From Sphingosinicella sp. CPCC 101087 (lineage in GTDB: Bacteria; Pseudomonadota; Alphaproteobacteria; Sphingomonadales; Sphingomonadaceae): DNA of 64,000 nucleotides. The position numbers were made by a program, and so were the translations under genes. The notes below the pieces were generated by a model that searched no databases, was not told the DNA's origin, and worked only from the letters and a program-made list of their open reading frames with translations. The DNA lies in NCBI RefSeq assembly GCF_004151485.1, contig NZ_SBFF01000006.1, positions 236,710 to 300,709 of the forward strand. Direction: 5' to 3'. Position 1 is the first letter of the stretch, and each line of letters opens with the position of its first letter. This document shows, one piece after another, positions 39,908 to 48,304 of the stretch.

Positions 39908-40636
39908 TCATTTTCGGCGCAGCGCTTCGAGCCGCCGCGCCAGCTCGTCGCTGGCTATGATGGCATCGAAGCGCCGGTCCTGTTCGGCGTCGCTGGCCCG
40001 ACCCTCGCCGGCCAGGCGTATCCCCCGCTTGAGCGCCGCCAGGCTTTCCTTCGCGTTGGCCGATATCGCCGCAACGATTGCTTCGGCGCCACCGGGTGGG
40101 GCAACCCGCTCGACCAGCCCGATCGCATTCGCCTCGCCGGCGTCGATCGTCTCGGCGGTGAAGAGCAGCCGCGCCGCCTGGCCCGGCCCGACCAGCGCCA
40201 CCAGCCGGTGCACATCCTCTTGTGGATAAGAAAGGCCGATCTTCGCCGGCGTGATGGCGAAACGTGCGTCCGGCGCGGCGATGCGCAGATCGCAAGCCAT
40301 GGCGAGCGCCACGCCGGCGCCGAAGCACGCGCCGTCGATCGCGGCGACTGTCGGGACCTGGAGGTCGCGTAGCGCATCCAGCGCCGTCCGCATCGCCCGG
40401 CGAAAGGCGGTCGGGGCAGCCTCGTCGTCGCGCATGGCGGCAAAGTCGCCCAGATCCGCCCCGGCGCAGAAGGTGCCGCCTTCGCCGGACAGGACGAGAA
40501 TTCGGACGTCCGAACCGGCCGCCTCGCCGATCCGGTGAGCGAGCTCGGCCCAACCGGCCGCCGGTATGGCGTTGCGCGCCTGGGGCCGGTCGAGAGTGAG
40601 GCGGGCGATCGCCCCGTCGATCTTGAGGCCGAACAT
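39908..40636 (-). CDS. enoyl-CoA hydratase/isomerase family protein
   Basis: The 242-residue product has the crotonase fold. ARLTLDRPQARNAIP lies at the start, GGTFCAGADLGDFAAMRD forms the oxyanion segment, and GACFGAGVALAMACDLRIAA gives the second oxyanion strand. KIGLSYPQEDVHRLVALVG follows. The usual catalytic glutamates are not both obvious (PQEDVHR holds one Glu), so it may be a hydratase, an isomerase or a hydrolase. The start MFGLKIDG at 40636 fits the family; an upstream extension of 26 residues does not. Confidence 0.87.
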   Translation of the reverse strand: MFGLKIDGAIARLTLDRPQARNAIPAAGWAELAHRIGEAAGSDVRILVLSGEGGTFCAGADLGDFAAMRDDEAAPTAFRRAMRTALDALRDLQVPTVAAIDGACFGAGVALAMACDLRIAAPDARFAITPAKIGLSYPQEDVHRLVALVGPGQAARLLFTAETIDAGEANAIGLVERVAPPGGAEAIVAAISANAKESLAALKRGIRLAGEGRASDAEQDRRFDAIIASDELARRLEALRRK

Positions 40637-40676
40637 CGGGCGCTCACTGCCCTGCGAAGGCCGCTTTGTCTGCATG

Positions 40677-40713
40677 AAAATGGCCGGGTCGCCGTTACGC
40701 CGCAACCCGGCCA
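40677..40713 (-). terminator. rho-independent terminator downstream of ispE
   Basis: On the minus strand TGGCCGGGT and ACCCGGCCA form a 9-bp stem, with a further GC-rich inner pairing, and the stem is followed by TTTTC. It lies between ispE and the enoyl-CoA hydratase gene, in the direction of both. Confidence 0.75.
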
Positions 40714-40888
40714 CTATGGGTAAGCGGCGCCCGTCCGGTGGAGGCGGGGGCCGCGGGCGAATGTCGGCGGGTCACAGAACGCCTCGACTCGTCTCCGGCA
40801 TCGTAGGCAAGAGCCATGCCATGACGGACATGCGCGCCTCCCGATGGTTAATCGGACGGCCGCGCCGTTCCGAAGCGGGATTTCCGGG

Positions 40889-41710
40889 TCAGTCGGGACG
40901 CAGGCGGCTGCGCATCAGCCACCAGTCAGGCCTAGCATCCGCGATTGCGGCCGCCGCGGAATTGCGGCGGGCTTCGTCCTCATAGAAACCGAAGCAGGTC
41001 GCGCCCGAACCGGACATTCGGGCGAAATCCGCGCCGCCCAGGGCCTCGAGCACCTCTGCGATCTCAGGAATCAGGGCCACGGCTGCCGGCTGGAGGTCGT
41101 TGCGGCCGTCACGCCAGGCCGTGAGCGGGCCGCGATCCACGCCGTCCCAGGCGCGAAAGACGGCGGCAGTCGAAAGGGCGCGGCGGGGATTCACGAGCAG
41201 AACCGACGTTCGCGGCAACGCGTCGTCGGACAGCGGACGCAGCGCGTCTCCCCTCCCCTCGCCCCAGGCCGACCGGCTCGGCACACAGGCGGGCACGTCG
41301 GCGCCGAGCGAGGCGGCGATCTCGATCAGGTCCGCCTCGTCCGTGGGCAGTTCCCAGAAGCGCGCCAGCAGACGCAGCGCGGCCGCCGCGTCGGCGGAAC
41401 CGCCGCCGATTCCGGAGGCGACCGGAAGCCGTTTTTCGAGCGTGAGCCGCGCGCCCCGGGGCACGGCGTAGCGGCCGCGTAGCGCGCGCGCGGCCCGCAG
41501 GACGAGATTGTCGTCCTGCCCGGCGAGATCGGCCGCGAACGGACCTTCGATCGCGAGCTCGAGCTGGTCGCTTCCGGTCACCGTCAGCCGGTCGCCATCC
41601 TCGACAAAGGCGAAGACCGTCTCGATCCGGTGATAGCCATCCGCCATCCGTCCCCGCACGTGCAGCGCCAGATTGAGCTTGGCGAAGGCGGTTTCGTAAC
41701 GCTCCGGCAT
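40889..41710 (-). CDS. ispE: IspE, 4-(cytidine 5'-diphospho)-2-C-methyl-D-erythritol kinase
   Basis: The 273-residue product is a GHMP kinase of the MEP isoprenoid pathway. AFAKLNLALHVRGRMADGYH lies at the start, the ATP-binding loop is RLPVASGIGGGSADAAAALR (about 94-113), and RMSGSGATCFGFY is near the C-terminus. It phosphorylates CDP-ME in the cytoplasm. The ATG at 41710 starts the conserved sequence; the open frame extends upstream through the TPR gene but is not credible. It follows the TPR gene by 35 bases. Confidence 0.94.
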   Translation of the reverse strand: MPERYETAFAKLNLALHVRGRMADGYHRIETVFAFVEDGDRLTVTGSDQLELAIEGPFAADLAGQDDNLVLRAARALRGRYAVPRGARLTLEKRLPVASGIGGGSADAAAALRLLARFWELPTDEADLIEIAASLGADVPACVPSRSAWGEGRGDALRPLSDDALPRTSVLLVNPRRALSTAAVFRAWDGVDRGPLTAWRDGRNDLQPAAVALIPEIAEVLEALGGADFARMSGSGATCFGFYEDEARRNSAAAAIADARPDWWLMRSRLRPD

Positions 41711-41745
41711 CGTGGCAGATCGGGAGGGGCTATCTTGCCGGCGCC

Positions 41746-43377
41746 CTACCGCGCAGCGAGCTGCGGGGTCAGGCCGCGTTCGATCTTTGCGTCGAGCCGC
41801 TCGGCGTCCTCGCCTTCGGCATAGACCCGCGCCGCTCTCCAGGCGAAGCGCGCCTCGATGCGTCGCCCGGCGCTGAAATAGGCATCGCCGAGATGCTCGT
41901 TGATCTCGGTATCGGCCGGCTCCCCCTGCGCCGCCCGCTCGAGCAAGGCGATCGCTTCCCCGACTTCGCCCTTCAGGAACAGGGCCCAGCCGAGCGAGTC
42001 GGTGATCGCGGCATTGTCGGGCGCGAGACGATGCGCCTTGCGGACCATGGCCTCGGCCTCCCCGAGATTCTCGCGCCGCTCGAGCTGGGCATAGCCGAGA
42101 TAGTTGAGCACCAGAGGCTCGTCGGGCGCGAGCCGGTAAGCCTCGCGGAGCGCCGCGAGCGCCTCCGGCCACGCATCGGCTTCATGATGGGCGCTGCCGC
42201 GGAACAGCCACAGGGCCCAAAGGGGATAGCCGCCATCATCCTCGCCATGGGATTCGATCGCCCGGGCGAAAAGCTCCGCCGCTTCGGCGGGGCGGTCCTG
42301 GTCCATCAGGACCTCGCCGACCCGGACGAGATCGGAGACGCTCGCGTCGTCGGAACGGGCGGCCGCCTGCGCCAGGCCGAGCGCGCGTTCTCCCTTGCCG
42401 CCCTGCACAAGCAGACGCACTCTCTGGTCGCGCGCGGCGACCGCATAGGGATCGTCCTCGTCGACCTGCGAGAGCAGAGCCACCGCGGCTTCGCTGCGAT
42501 CCTGTCGCGCGAGCAATTCTGCGGCGAGCATCCAGGCCTGGCTATTGTCGGGTGCAAGCCAGGTGGCGAGCCGTGCGAACGTGGCGGCGACGGACGTCAG
42601 GTCCTGCGCGTACATGTCGAGCGCCACCCGGCACAGGACTTCGGCCATGCCCGCCGACGCATCGTCGATCGCACCCGGCACGTCTCGGCGCGCTTCGACG
42701 AGCGCACGTGCCGCCGCGATCGGCACCTCGTTGCCCTGCAGGAGCGCCAGCGCGTCGCGGCGGTCGCCCTCATTGGCGAGCGTCGCGGCGGCGGCGATGC
42801 GCAGGCGCACCGCCCGAAGGCCCGTCCCCGGGTCGGCCTCGATCAGCGCCCGGGCCTCGTCCTCGCGGCCCATCGCGGCGAGAAGCAGCGGCCGATGCTC
42901 GGTGGCGTAGGAGGCTGCGACTCCGGTTGCGCCGGGCTTCAGCAAGGCCGCGAGCGGGTCGCCGCGTCGGGAGCCGAAGGCGAGCCAGGCACGGAGCGCC
43001 GGCGCGGCGAAAGCGAACAGCTGGTCCCGCTCGATCGCACCGAGCTGGCGCTCCGCCGCGCGCCAGTCGCGCTCGCGGAAGGCATGAGCGAGAAGAAGGA
43101 AGCGGGCGTCCGGCATCAAGGCATCGCGGCGTTCCAGAACTTCCGCGGCGCGGAGGGCCAGAGGCCAGTCGCCCGCGGCAGCGCCGTGGGCCAGCGCTTC
43201 GGCGGCGATCACCTCATTGTCGGGCGCGGCGGCGAGCGCAGCGGCATAGCCGGCACTCGCCTGCTCGAACGCGCCGTCGGATGCCGCGATGCGAGCTCGG
43301 ACGTAGGAATTCAGGGGGGTGCGATTATCGGCGCTCGCCTCGGTCCGCGCCATTGCCGGCGCGGCGCCGGTAAGCAT
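41746..43377 (-). CDS. tetratricopeptide-repeat protein, exported
   Basis: The product (at least 543 residues) is a series of TPR helices. Clear units near the C-terminus are DEPLVLNYLGYAQLERRENL, DNAAITDSLGWALFLKGEVG and DTEINEHLGDAYFSAGRR. The first ATG (43377) gives MLTGAAPAMARTEAS, a clipped signal peptide. The frame upstream encodes VRTLVARAALAGA, which completes a normal signal sequence, but contains no ATG, GTG or TTG close by. An ATT at 43443 behind GGAGGAGG is a possible unusual start. It overlaps or abuts the end of the ETF-QO gene. Confidence 0.82.
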   Translation of the reverse strand: MLTGAAPAMARTEASADNRTPLNSYVRARIAASDGAFEQASAGYAAALAAAPDNEVIAAEALAHGAAAGDWPLALRAAEVLERRDALMPDARFLLLAHAFRERDWRAAERQLGAIERDQLFAFAAPALRAWLAFGSRRGDPLAALLKPGATGVAASYATEHRPLLLAAMGREDEARALIEADPGTGLRAVRLRIAAAATLANEGDRRDALALLQGNEVPIAAARALVEARRDVPGAIDDASAGMAEVLCRVALDMYAQDLTSVAATFARLATWLAPDNSQAWMLAAELLARQDRSEAAVALLSQVDEDDPYAVAARDQRVRLLVQGGKGERALGLAQAAARSDDASVSDLVRVGEVLMDQDRPAEAAELFARAIESHGEDDGGYPLWALWLFRGSAHHEADAWPEALAALREAYRLAPDEPLVLNYLGYAQLERRENLGEAEAMVRKAHRLAPDNAAITDSLGWALFLKGEVGEAIALLERAAQGEPADTEINEHLGDAYFSAGRRIEARFAWRAARVYAEGEDAERLDAKIERGLTPQLAAR

Positions 43378-43426
43378 CAGGGCCCCGGCGAGAGCGGCCC
43401 GCGCGACTAGGGTCCGAACCCCTGGC

Positions 43427-45076
43427 CTACATGTTCGGATAATTGGGTCCTCCTCCGCCTTCGGGCACGACCCAGTTGATGTTCTGGGTCGGATCCTTGA
43501 TGTCGCACGTCTTGCAATGGACGCAGTTCTGCGCGTTGATCTGCAGCCGCTTCTGCCCGCCTTCCTCCACGAACTCGTACACGCCCGCGGGACAGTAACG
43601 CTGCTCCGGCCCGTCATAAAGGGCGAGGTTCACCTCGACCGGTATGGCGGCGTCCTTCAGGGTCAGATGGACCGGCTGGTCCTCTTCATGGTTGGTGTTG
43701 GACACGAACACGGAGGACAATCGGTCGAAGCTGATGATTCCGTCCGGCTTCGGATAGTCGATCGGCCGGGCAAGGTCCTTGCGCCACAGGCTCTGATGAT
43801 CGGGATGGTGCTTCATCGTGAAGGGCAGGCCGATCCCGAGCTGACGCATCCACATGTCCATCCCGGCCAGCAGCGTGCCGGTCGTGCCGCCCCACTTCGC
43901 CACCAGCGGCTCCACGTTGCGCACCTTTTTCAGCTCTTCGGCAATCCAGCTGCCGTGAAGCGCCGAATCATAGTCTTCCAGCGTGTCGCCAGCCCGGTCG
44001 GCGGCGATCGCCGCGAAGGCGGCCTCGGCTGCCAGCATGCCGGATTTCATCGCGGTGTGGCTGCCCTTGATCCGTGGCACGTTCACGAAGCCGGCCGAGC
44101 ATCCGATCAGCGCGCCGCCCGGAAAGACAAGCTTCGGAATGGCCTGATAGCCGCCTTCGTTGATCGCCCGCGCCCCGTAGCTGACCCGTCGGCCGCCTTC
44201 CAGGAACTGGCGGATGGACGGGTGCTGCTTCCAGCGCTGGAATTCCTCGAACGGGTTCAGATAAGGATTTCGATAGTTGAGGGCGACGACGAATCCCAGC
44301 GCAACCTGATTGTTTTCCTGATGATAGAGGAAGCCGCCGCCCCAGGCGTCGGCGAGTGGCCATCCCTGGGTGTGGATGACGCGGCCGGGCTCATGCTTCG
44401 CCGGATCCACGTCCCACAATTCCTTCAGGCCGATGCCGTAGACCTGCGGCTGGCTCTCCCGGGTGAGGGAGAATATCCGCATCAGCTCCTTGGTGAGATG
44501 CCCGCGCGCGCCTTCCGCGAAAAGGGTGTAACGGCCGTGCAGCTCCATGCCGGGCTGATATTCGGGCTTGTGCGTTCCGTCGCGCGCAACGCCCAGGTCG
44601 CCCGTCGCGACTCCCCTGACCGAGCCGTCCTCGTTGAACAGCACCTCGGCCGCCGCGAATCCGGGGAAGATCTCCACGCCCAGGGCTTCGGCCTGGCCGG
44701 CCAGCCAGCGGCAGAGATTGCCGAGGCTCAGCGTATAGGTCCCCTTGTTGCTCATGAAGGGCGGCATCAGGGCGTGGGGGAAACTATATTTCTTCGTCCC
44801 GGTCAGCACCCAATGCTCGTTGCGGGTGACCGGGACCTTGAGCGGGCTGTCCAGGTCCTTCCAGTCGGGCAGCAGCTCGTCGAGCGCGCGCGGGTCGACG
44901 ACCGCCCCCGAGAGGATATGGGCCCCGACCTCCGACCCTTTCTCGAGGATGCAGACGGAAAGCTCGCGTCCGGCGGCATTTGCCAGTTGCTTCAAACGGA
45001 TGGAAGCGGCCAGGCCGGCCGGACCGGCTCCGACGATGACCACGTCATACGGCATCGACTCGCGTTCGCTCACCAT
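43427..45076 (-). CDS. electron-transfer flavoprotein-ubiquinone oxidoreductase
   Basis: The 549-residue product has an N-terminal FAD-binding motif (YDVVIVGAGPAGLAASIRL) and the membrane-associating middle with GCSAGFVNVPRIKGSHTAMK. A C-terminal 4Fe-4S cluster has one Cys in RYCPAGVYE and three in NCVHCKTCDIKDPTQN, and the protein ends PNYPNM. It passes electrons from ETF to ubiquinone at the inner membrane during fatty-acid and amino-acid oxidation. Length and motifs are standard. I chose the ATG at 45076; another at 45055 (MPYDVV) is possible. Confidence 0.95.
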   Translation of the reverse strand: MVSERESMPYDVVIVGAGPAGLAASIRLKQLANAAGRELSVCILEKGSEVGAHILSGAVVDPRALDELLPDWKDLDSPLKVPVTRNEHWVLTGTKKYSFPHALMPPFMSNKGTYTLSLGNLCRWLAGQAEALGVEIFPGFAAAEVLFNEDGSVRGVATGDLGVARDGTHKPEYQPGMELHGRYTLFAEGARGHLTKELMRIFSLTRESQPQVYGIGLKELWDVDPAKHEPGRVIHTQGWPLADAWGGGFLYHQENNQVALGFVVALNYRNPYLNPFEEFQRWKQHPSIRQFLEGGRRVSYGARAINEGGYQAIPKLVFPGGALIGCSAGFVNVPRIKGSHTAMKSGMLAAEAAFAAIAADRAGDTLEDYDSALHGSWIAEELKKVRNVEPLVAKWGGTTGTLLAGMDMWMRQLGIGLPFTMKHHPDHQSLWRKDLARPIDYPKPDGIISFDRLSSVFVSNTNHEEDQPVHLTLKDAAIPVEVNLALYDGPEQRYCPAGVYEFVEEGGQKRLQINAQNCVHCKTCDIKDPTQNINWVVPEGGGGPNYPNM

Positions 45077-45197
45077 CTCCTCGCACGCTCCTGTCGTCGC
45101 AAACCGCTCACGGGCTGGCAGATAAACACCCCATCCCTGATTGACCAGCCCGGCGGGCCCTGACTCAAAGAGGGTGGCAAAGGGGCAAGAGCAAGAG

Positions 45198-45953
45198 ATG
45201 TCCTCGAAATTGGCGGCAAGCGCGCTTTCATGGTGGCGCGACGCGGGAGTCGACGTGATTGTCGGCGAGACCCCGCGCGACTGGCTGAATCCGGCCGCTG
45301 TCGCGCCCTCGGAAGCGCCGCCTCCAGCCCCCACCCTCCTTTCGCCCGCTCCTGCCCCCTCCCCCTTCGAGCCGATTCCGGCCACGCTCGACCGCTTCCG
45401 CGAGTGGCTGCTCGAAAGCCCAAACGTGCCCGGCGCCTCTCCCTCCGTTCCCAGGATCGGCCCGTCCGGAGATCCGGCATCGGATCTGATGGTCCTCGTC
45501 GACATGCCCTCGGCCCAGGACGTGACCGGAGGGAAGCTTCTGTCCGGCGAGGCAGGCGCATTGTTCGACCGGATGATCGAGGCGATGTTCGCCCTGAACG
45601 AGCGAACGAAGGGCCGCGGCCGAAGCGCGGTCTATCTCGCTTCGCTCTCGCCGGCGCGGACTGCGACCGGACGGCTCGAGCCGGACGATGCACGCCGCCT
45701 CGCCGACATCGCTCGTCACCATATCGGCCTGGTCGCCCCCCGGGCTTTGCTGCTGTTCGGCGACACCTGCGCCAAGGCGCTGACCGGAATGGCCGTCGCA
45801 CATGCGCGCGGCCGATGGCACGAGACGGAGACCAAGGCGGGTAAAATCAAGACTTTGGTAACCATAAGGCCGGAAAAGCTGATGACCCAGCCAGCGCTGA
45901 AGAAGCTGGCCTGGGAGGATCTGCAGCGATTGATGGAAGGATATGAGCCATGA
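45198..45953 (+). CDS. uracil-DNA glycosylase superfamily protein
   Basis: The 251-residue product has a Pro/Ala-rich N-terminal 70 residues and then a UDG-like core. LVDMPSAQDVTGGKLLSGEA stands where family 4 has GEAPG, followed by VYLASLSPARTATGRL, ALLLFGDTCAKALTG and VTIRPEKLMTQPALKK. Only one cysteine is present, so the 4Fe-4S cluster of family 4 enzymes is absent. It would remove uracil or another damaged base. The ATG at 45198 follows a GCAAGAG tract. The next gene's ATG overlaps its stop. Confidence 0.8.
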   Translation: MSSKLAASALSWWRDAGVDVIVGETPRDWLNPAAVAPSEAPPPAPTLLSPAPAPSPFEPIPATLDRFREWLLESPNVPGASPSVPRIGPSGDPASDLMVLVDMPSAQDVTGGKLLSGEAGALFDRMIEAMFALNERTKGRGRSAVYLASLSPARTATGRLEPDDARRLADIARHHIGLVAPRALLLFGDTCAKALTGMAVAHARGRWHETETKAGKIKTLVTIRPEKLMTQPALKKLAWEDLQRLMEGYEP

Positions 45954-47722
45954 AGATGCTCGGCAGGACGCTGCTGGCCGCGGGCCTCCTCCTCCTCGTT
46001 TCACCGCCCGCCTTGGCCGACGCCGGAGGCGTTTCCGGCCGGGGCGAACGGGGGCAGGCCGTGCGCATCCCCGCCATGCTGAGCAACTCCGAGCGCGAAA
46101 ATTACCGTGCCGTCTTCGCCGACCTGCGCGCGCAGAACTGGGGGAGCGCAGCCGGGCGCCTCGACGGCATGCGCCACGGCCCGCTCCACGACTTCGCGCG
46201 TGGGATGCTATACACGATGCCCGGCTCGCCACGGGTCGAGCGCGAACCGCTCGAATCCCTCCTCGCTCGTGCGCCGGACCTTCCGCAGGCGGCGGACCTC
46301 GCCCGGCTCGCGCAGCTTCGCGGCAGTGAGGACCTTGCCGAGCTTCCCCAGGTCCAGCGGCTCGGCTGGCTCGGTGGGCAGCCGCGCCGCCAGCGTCCCC
46401 GGCCCATCCGCGGCGATGAGGCGGCCGACCGTCTCGAGCCCCAGATCCAGCCTCTTCTTGTCGCTGACCAGCCCTACGAAGCCGAGTCCCTGTTCAACGC
46501 GCGCCGTCACGAGCTGAGTCCGGAGGCGCGCACCGCCTTCCAGCAGCGGATCGCCTGGGTGTTCTTCCTGAACGGCAACGACCGCGAAGCCCGCCGGCTG
46601 GCTGAGGAAGGCGCGCGCGGCACGACCGAATGGGCGATCCACTCGAACTGGGTGGCCGGCCTCGCCGCCTGGCGGATGCAGGATTATGACGGCGCCGCCG
46701 CACATTTCCGAACCGTTGCCGCCCGTTCCACCGATCACGAGCTGTCCGCCGCAGGCCATTATTGGGGCGCGCGCGCCGACACTGCGGGGGGCCAGCCGCA
46801 GCGAGTACAGGGTCAGCTCCAGGCCGCGGCGCGACTGAACGAGACCTTCTACGGCCTGCTCGCGCAGAGCGCGCTGGCGCTGCGCCAGCGCCCCGCCGAG
46901 CTCGACGCCTTCAGCGCCGATGACTGGCGCGTCATCTCCGATATCCGCAACGTCCGGACCGCCGTCGCCCTGGCGGAGATCGGCGAGGACTCGCTCGCCG
47001 GCGACGTGCTGCGGCACCAGGCGCGCATCGGCAACCCGCGCCAGCATGAGGCGCTGCTGCACCTCGCGTCCCGGCTCAATCTCACCGCCGCCCAGATGTG
47101 GCTGGCCCATAACGGCCCGCGCGGCGCCCGCGCCGACACCCACGACCGCTATCCGAGCCCGAGCTGGCAGCCCAATCGCGGCTGGCGCGTCGACCAGGCG
47201 CTGGTCTTTGCCCATGCACTGCAGGAATCGAATTTCCGCCCGGACGCCGTGAGCCCGGCCGGAGCACGCGGGCTGATGCAGGTGATGCCCGGAACGGCCA
47301 ACCAGATGGCTCGCGCACGCGGCGAGACCGCCAATATCGCCCAGCTCAACCATCCCGGCGTGAACATGGAATATGGCCAGACCTATCTTGAATGGCTGCG
47401 CGACCAGCCCGGCACCGGCGGCCTGCTGCCGCGGGTGATCGCCGCCTACAATGCCGGTCCGCGCCCGATCTCCGAATGGGCGGTCAGGTTCGACCAGAGC
47501 GATCCGCTGCTGTTCATCGAGTCGATCCCCTACTGGGAGACTCGGGGCTACGTGCCGATCGTGCTCAGGAACTATTGGGTCTATGAGGAGCGGGCGGCCG
47601 ACGCCTCTCCGAGCCGCCGCGCTCTCGCCGCAGGCTTGTGGCCGCGCTTCCCCGGCATGCCGGGCCCCACTGCCGTCCGCATCGACTCCAGGCGCGGCCA
47701 GACCGCGATGGGACAGGACTGA
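45950..47722 (+). CDS. soluble lytic murein transglycosylase (Slt70-like)
   Basis: The 590-residue product has a signal peptide (LLAAGLLLLVSPPALADA) and a long helical U-domain. The SLT domain has catalytic Glu in FAHALQESNFRPDAVS, then GARGLMQVMPGTANQMA and VIAAYNAGPRPISEWA. It cleaves glycan strands in the periplasm. Length and layout match Slt70-type enzymes of the group. Its start overlaps the UDG-like stop by four bases. The end is convergent with a VOC gene. Confidence 0.93.
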   Translation: MKMLGRTLLAAGLLLLVSPPALADAGGVSGRGERGQAVRIPAMLSNSERENYRAVFADLRAQNWGSAAGRLDGMRHGPLHDFARGMLYTMPGSPRVEREPLESLLARAPDLPQAADLARLAQLRGSEDLAELPQVQRLGWLGGQPRRQRPRPIRGDEAADRLEPQIQPLLVADQPYEAESLFNARRHELSPEARTAFQQRIAWVFFLNGNDREARRLAEEGARGTTEWAIHSNWVAGLAAWRMQDYDGAAAHFRTVAARSTDHELSAAGHYWGARADTAGGQPQRVQGQLQAAARLNETFYGLLAQSALALRQRPAELDAFSADDWRVISDIRNVRTAVALAEIGEDSLAGDVLRHQARIGNPRQHEALLHLASRLNLTAAQMWLAHNGPRGARADTHDRYPSPSWQPNRGWRVDQALVFAHALQESNFRPDAVSPAGARGLMQVMPGTANQMARARGETANIAQLNHPGVNMEYGQTYLEWLRDQPGTGGLLPRVIAAYNAGPRPISEWAVRFDQSDPLLFIESIPYWETRGYVPIVLRNYWVYEERAADASPSRRALAAGLWPRFPGMPGPTAVRIDSRRGQTAMGQD

Positions 47723-47804
47723 GTTCAGCTCGTCGCGTTCGATGCACGCGAGCGTTCATTTCCGGGGCGCGGACTTCGTCGACACCATGGATGAAAGTGG
47801 ACGT

Positions 47805-48191
47805 CTAGTCCGACGGATCTCCGGGGCGACGCTCGGCGACGTGCCAAAGGACGCCTGACGGGTCGACCACATACGCGATGCGCAGTCCCCAAGGCTGGAC
47901 GGCTGGCGGCCGCGGAGCCGGCACGTTGAACTTCGCCGGCAGATCGAGCGCTTCCAGATGAGCCCACCATGCATCCAGGTCATCGACCATGAGCTGCATC
48001 ATGAAGTTTTCGGCCCAGGCCTTTTCGAAAAAGTCTTGCAGGACAAAGCTGCTTGATCCGATCGCGAAGATCGCGACCTCGCCATCGAGAAGCTTTGTGA
48101 ATCCGATTTCTTCGTAGAATCTCTTGCTGGCCGCGAAATCCTTGGAAGGAACGAACGGGCGCGCCAATTCGGTACCTCGGGGGATCGGCAT
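47805..48191 (-). CDS. VOC/glyoxalase family protein, first copy
   Basis: The 128-residue product has one pair of beta-alpha-beta-beta-beta units: RPFVPSKDFAASKRFYEEIG, IFAIGSSSFVLQDFF, MMQLMVDDLDAWWAHL, and RIAYVVDPSGVLWHVAER. Metal-ligand residues of glyoxalase I are not all present. This type resembles bleomycin-resistance-like proteins, but drug resistance is not implied. It is divergent from the LexA-box radical-SAM gene. Confidence 0.85.
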   Translation of the reverse strand: MPIPRGTELARPFVPSKDFAASKRFYEEIGFTKLLDGEVAIFAIGSSSFVLQDFFEKAWAENFMMQLMVDDLDAWWAHLEALDLPAKFNVPAPRPPAVQPWGLRIAYVVDPSGVLWHVAERRPGDPSD

Positions 48192-48269
48192 GGCATTCGT
48201 TCCAGCACGGCTTCGTCTCCGGATATTACGGCGCGCGAACGAACCCGGCAATGCCAGGCAGGATCACTC

Positions 48270-48298
48270 TTGTTCTCTTTATGTTCTCGCTCTATGTT
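48270..48298 (+). promoter_or_regulatory. LexA (SOS) box within a promoter for a leaderless transcript
   Basis: GTTC at 48272-48275, seven bases, then GTTC at 48283-48286 is the direct-repeat SOS box known from alphaproteobacteria. It overlaps TTGTTC (48270-48275) and lies in the 17-base spacer before TATGTT (48293-48298). The expected start at +1 falls on or next to the ATG at 48305, so the mRNA would have no leader. A third GTTC occurs at 48296-48299. Confidence 0.75.
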
Positions 48299-48304
48299 CT
48301 CGGC

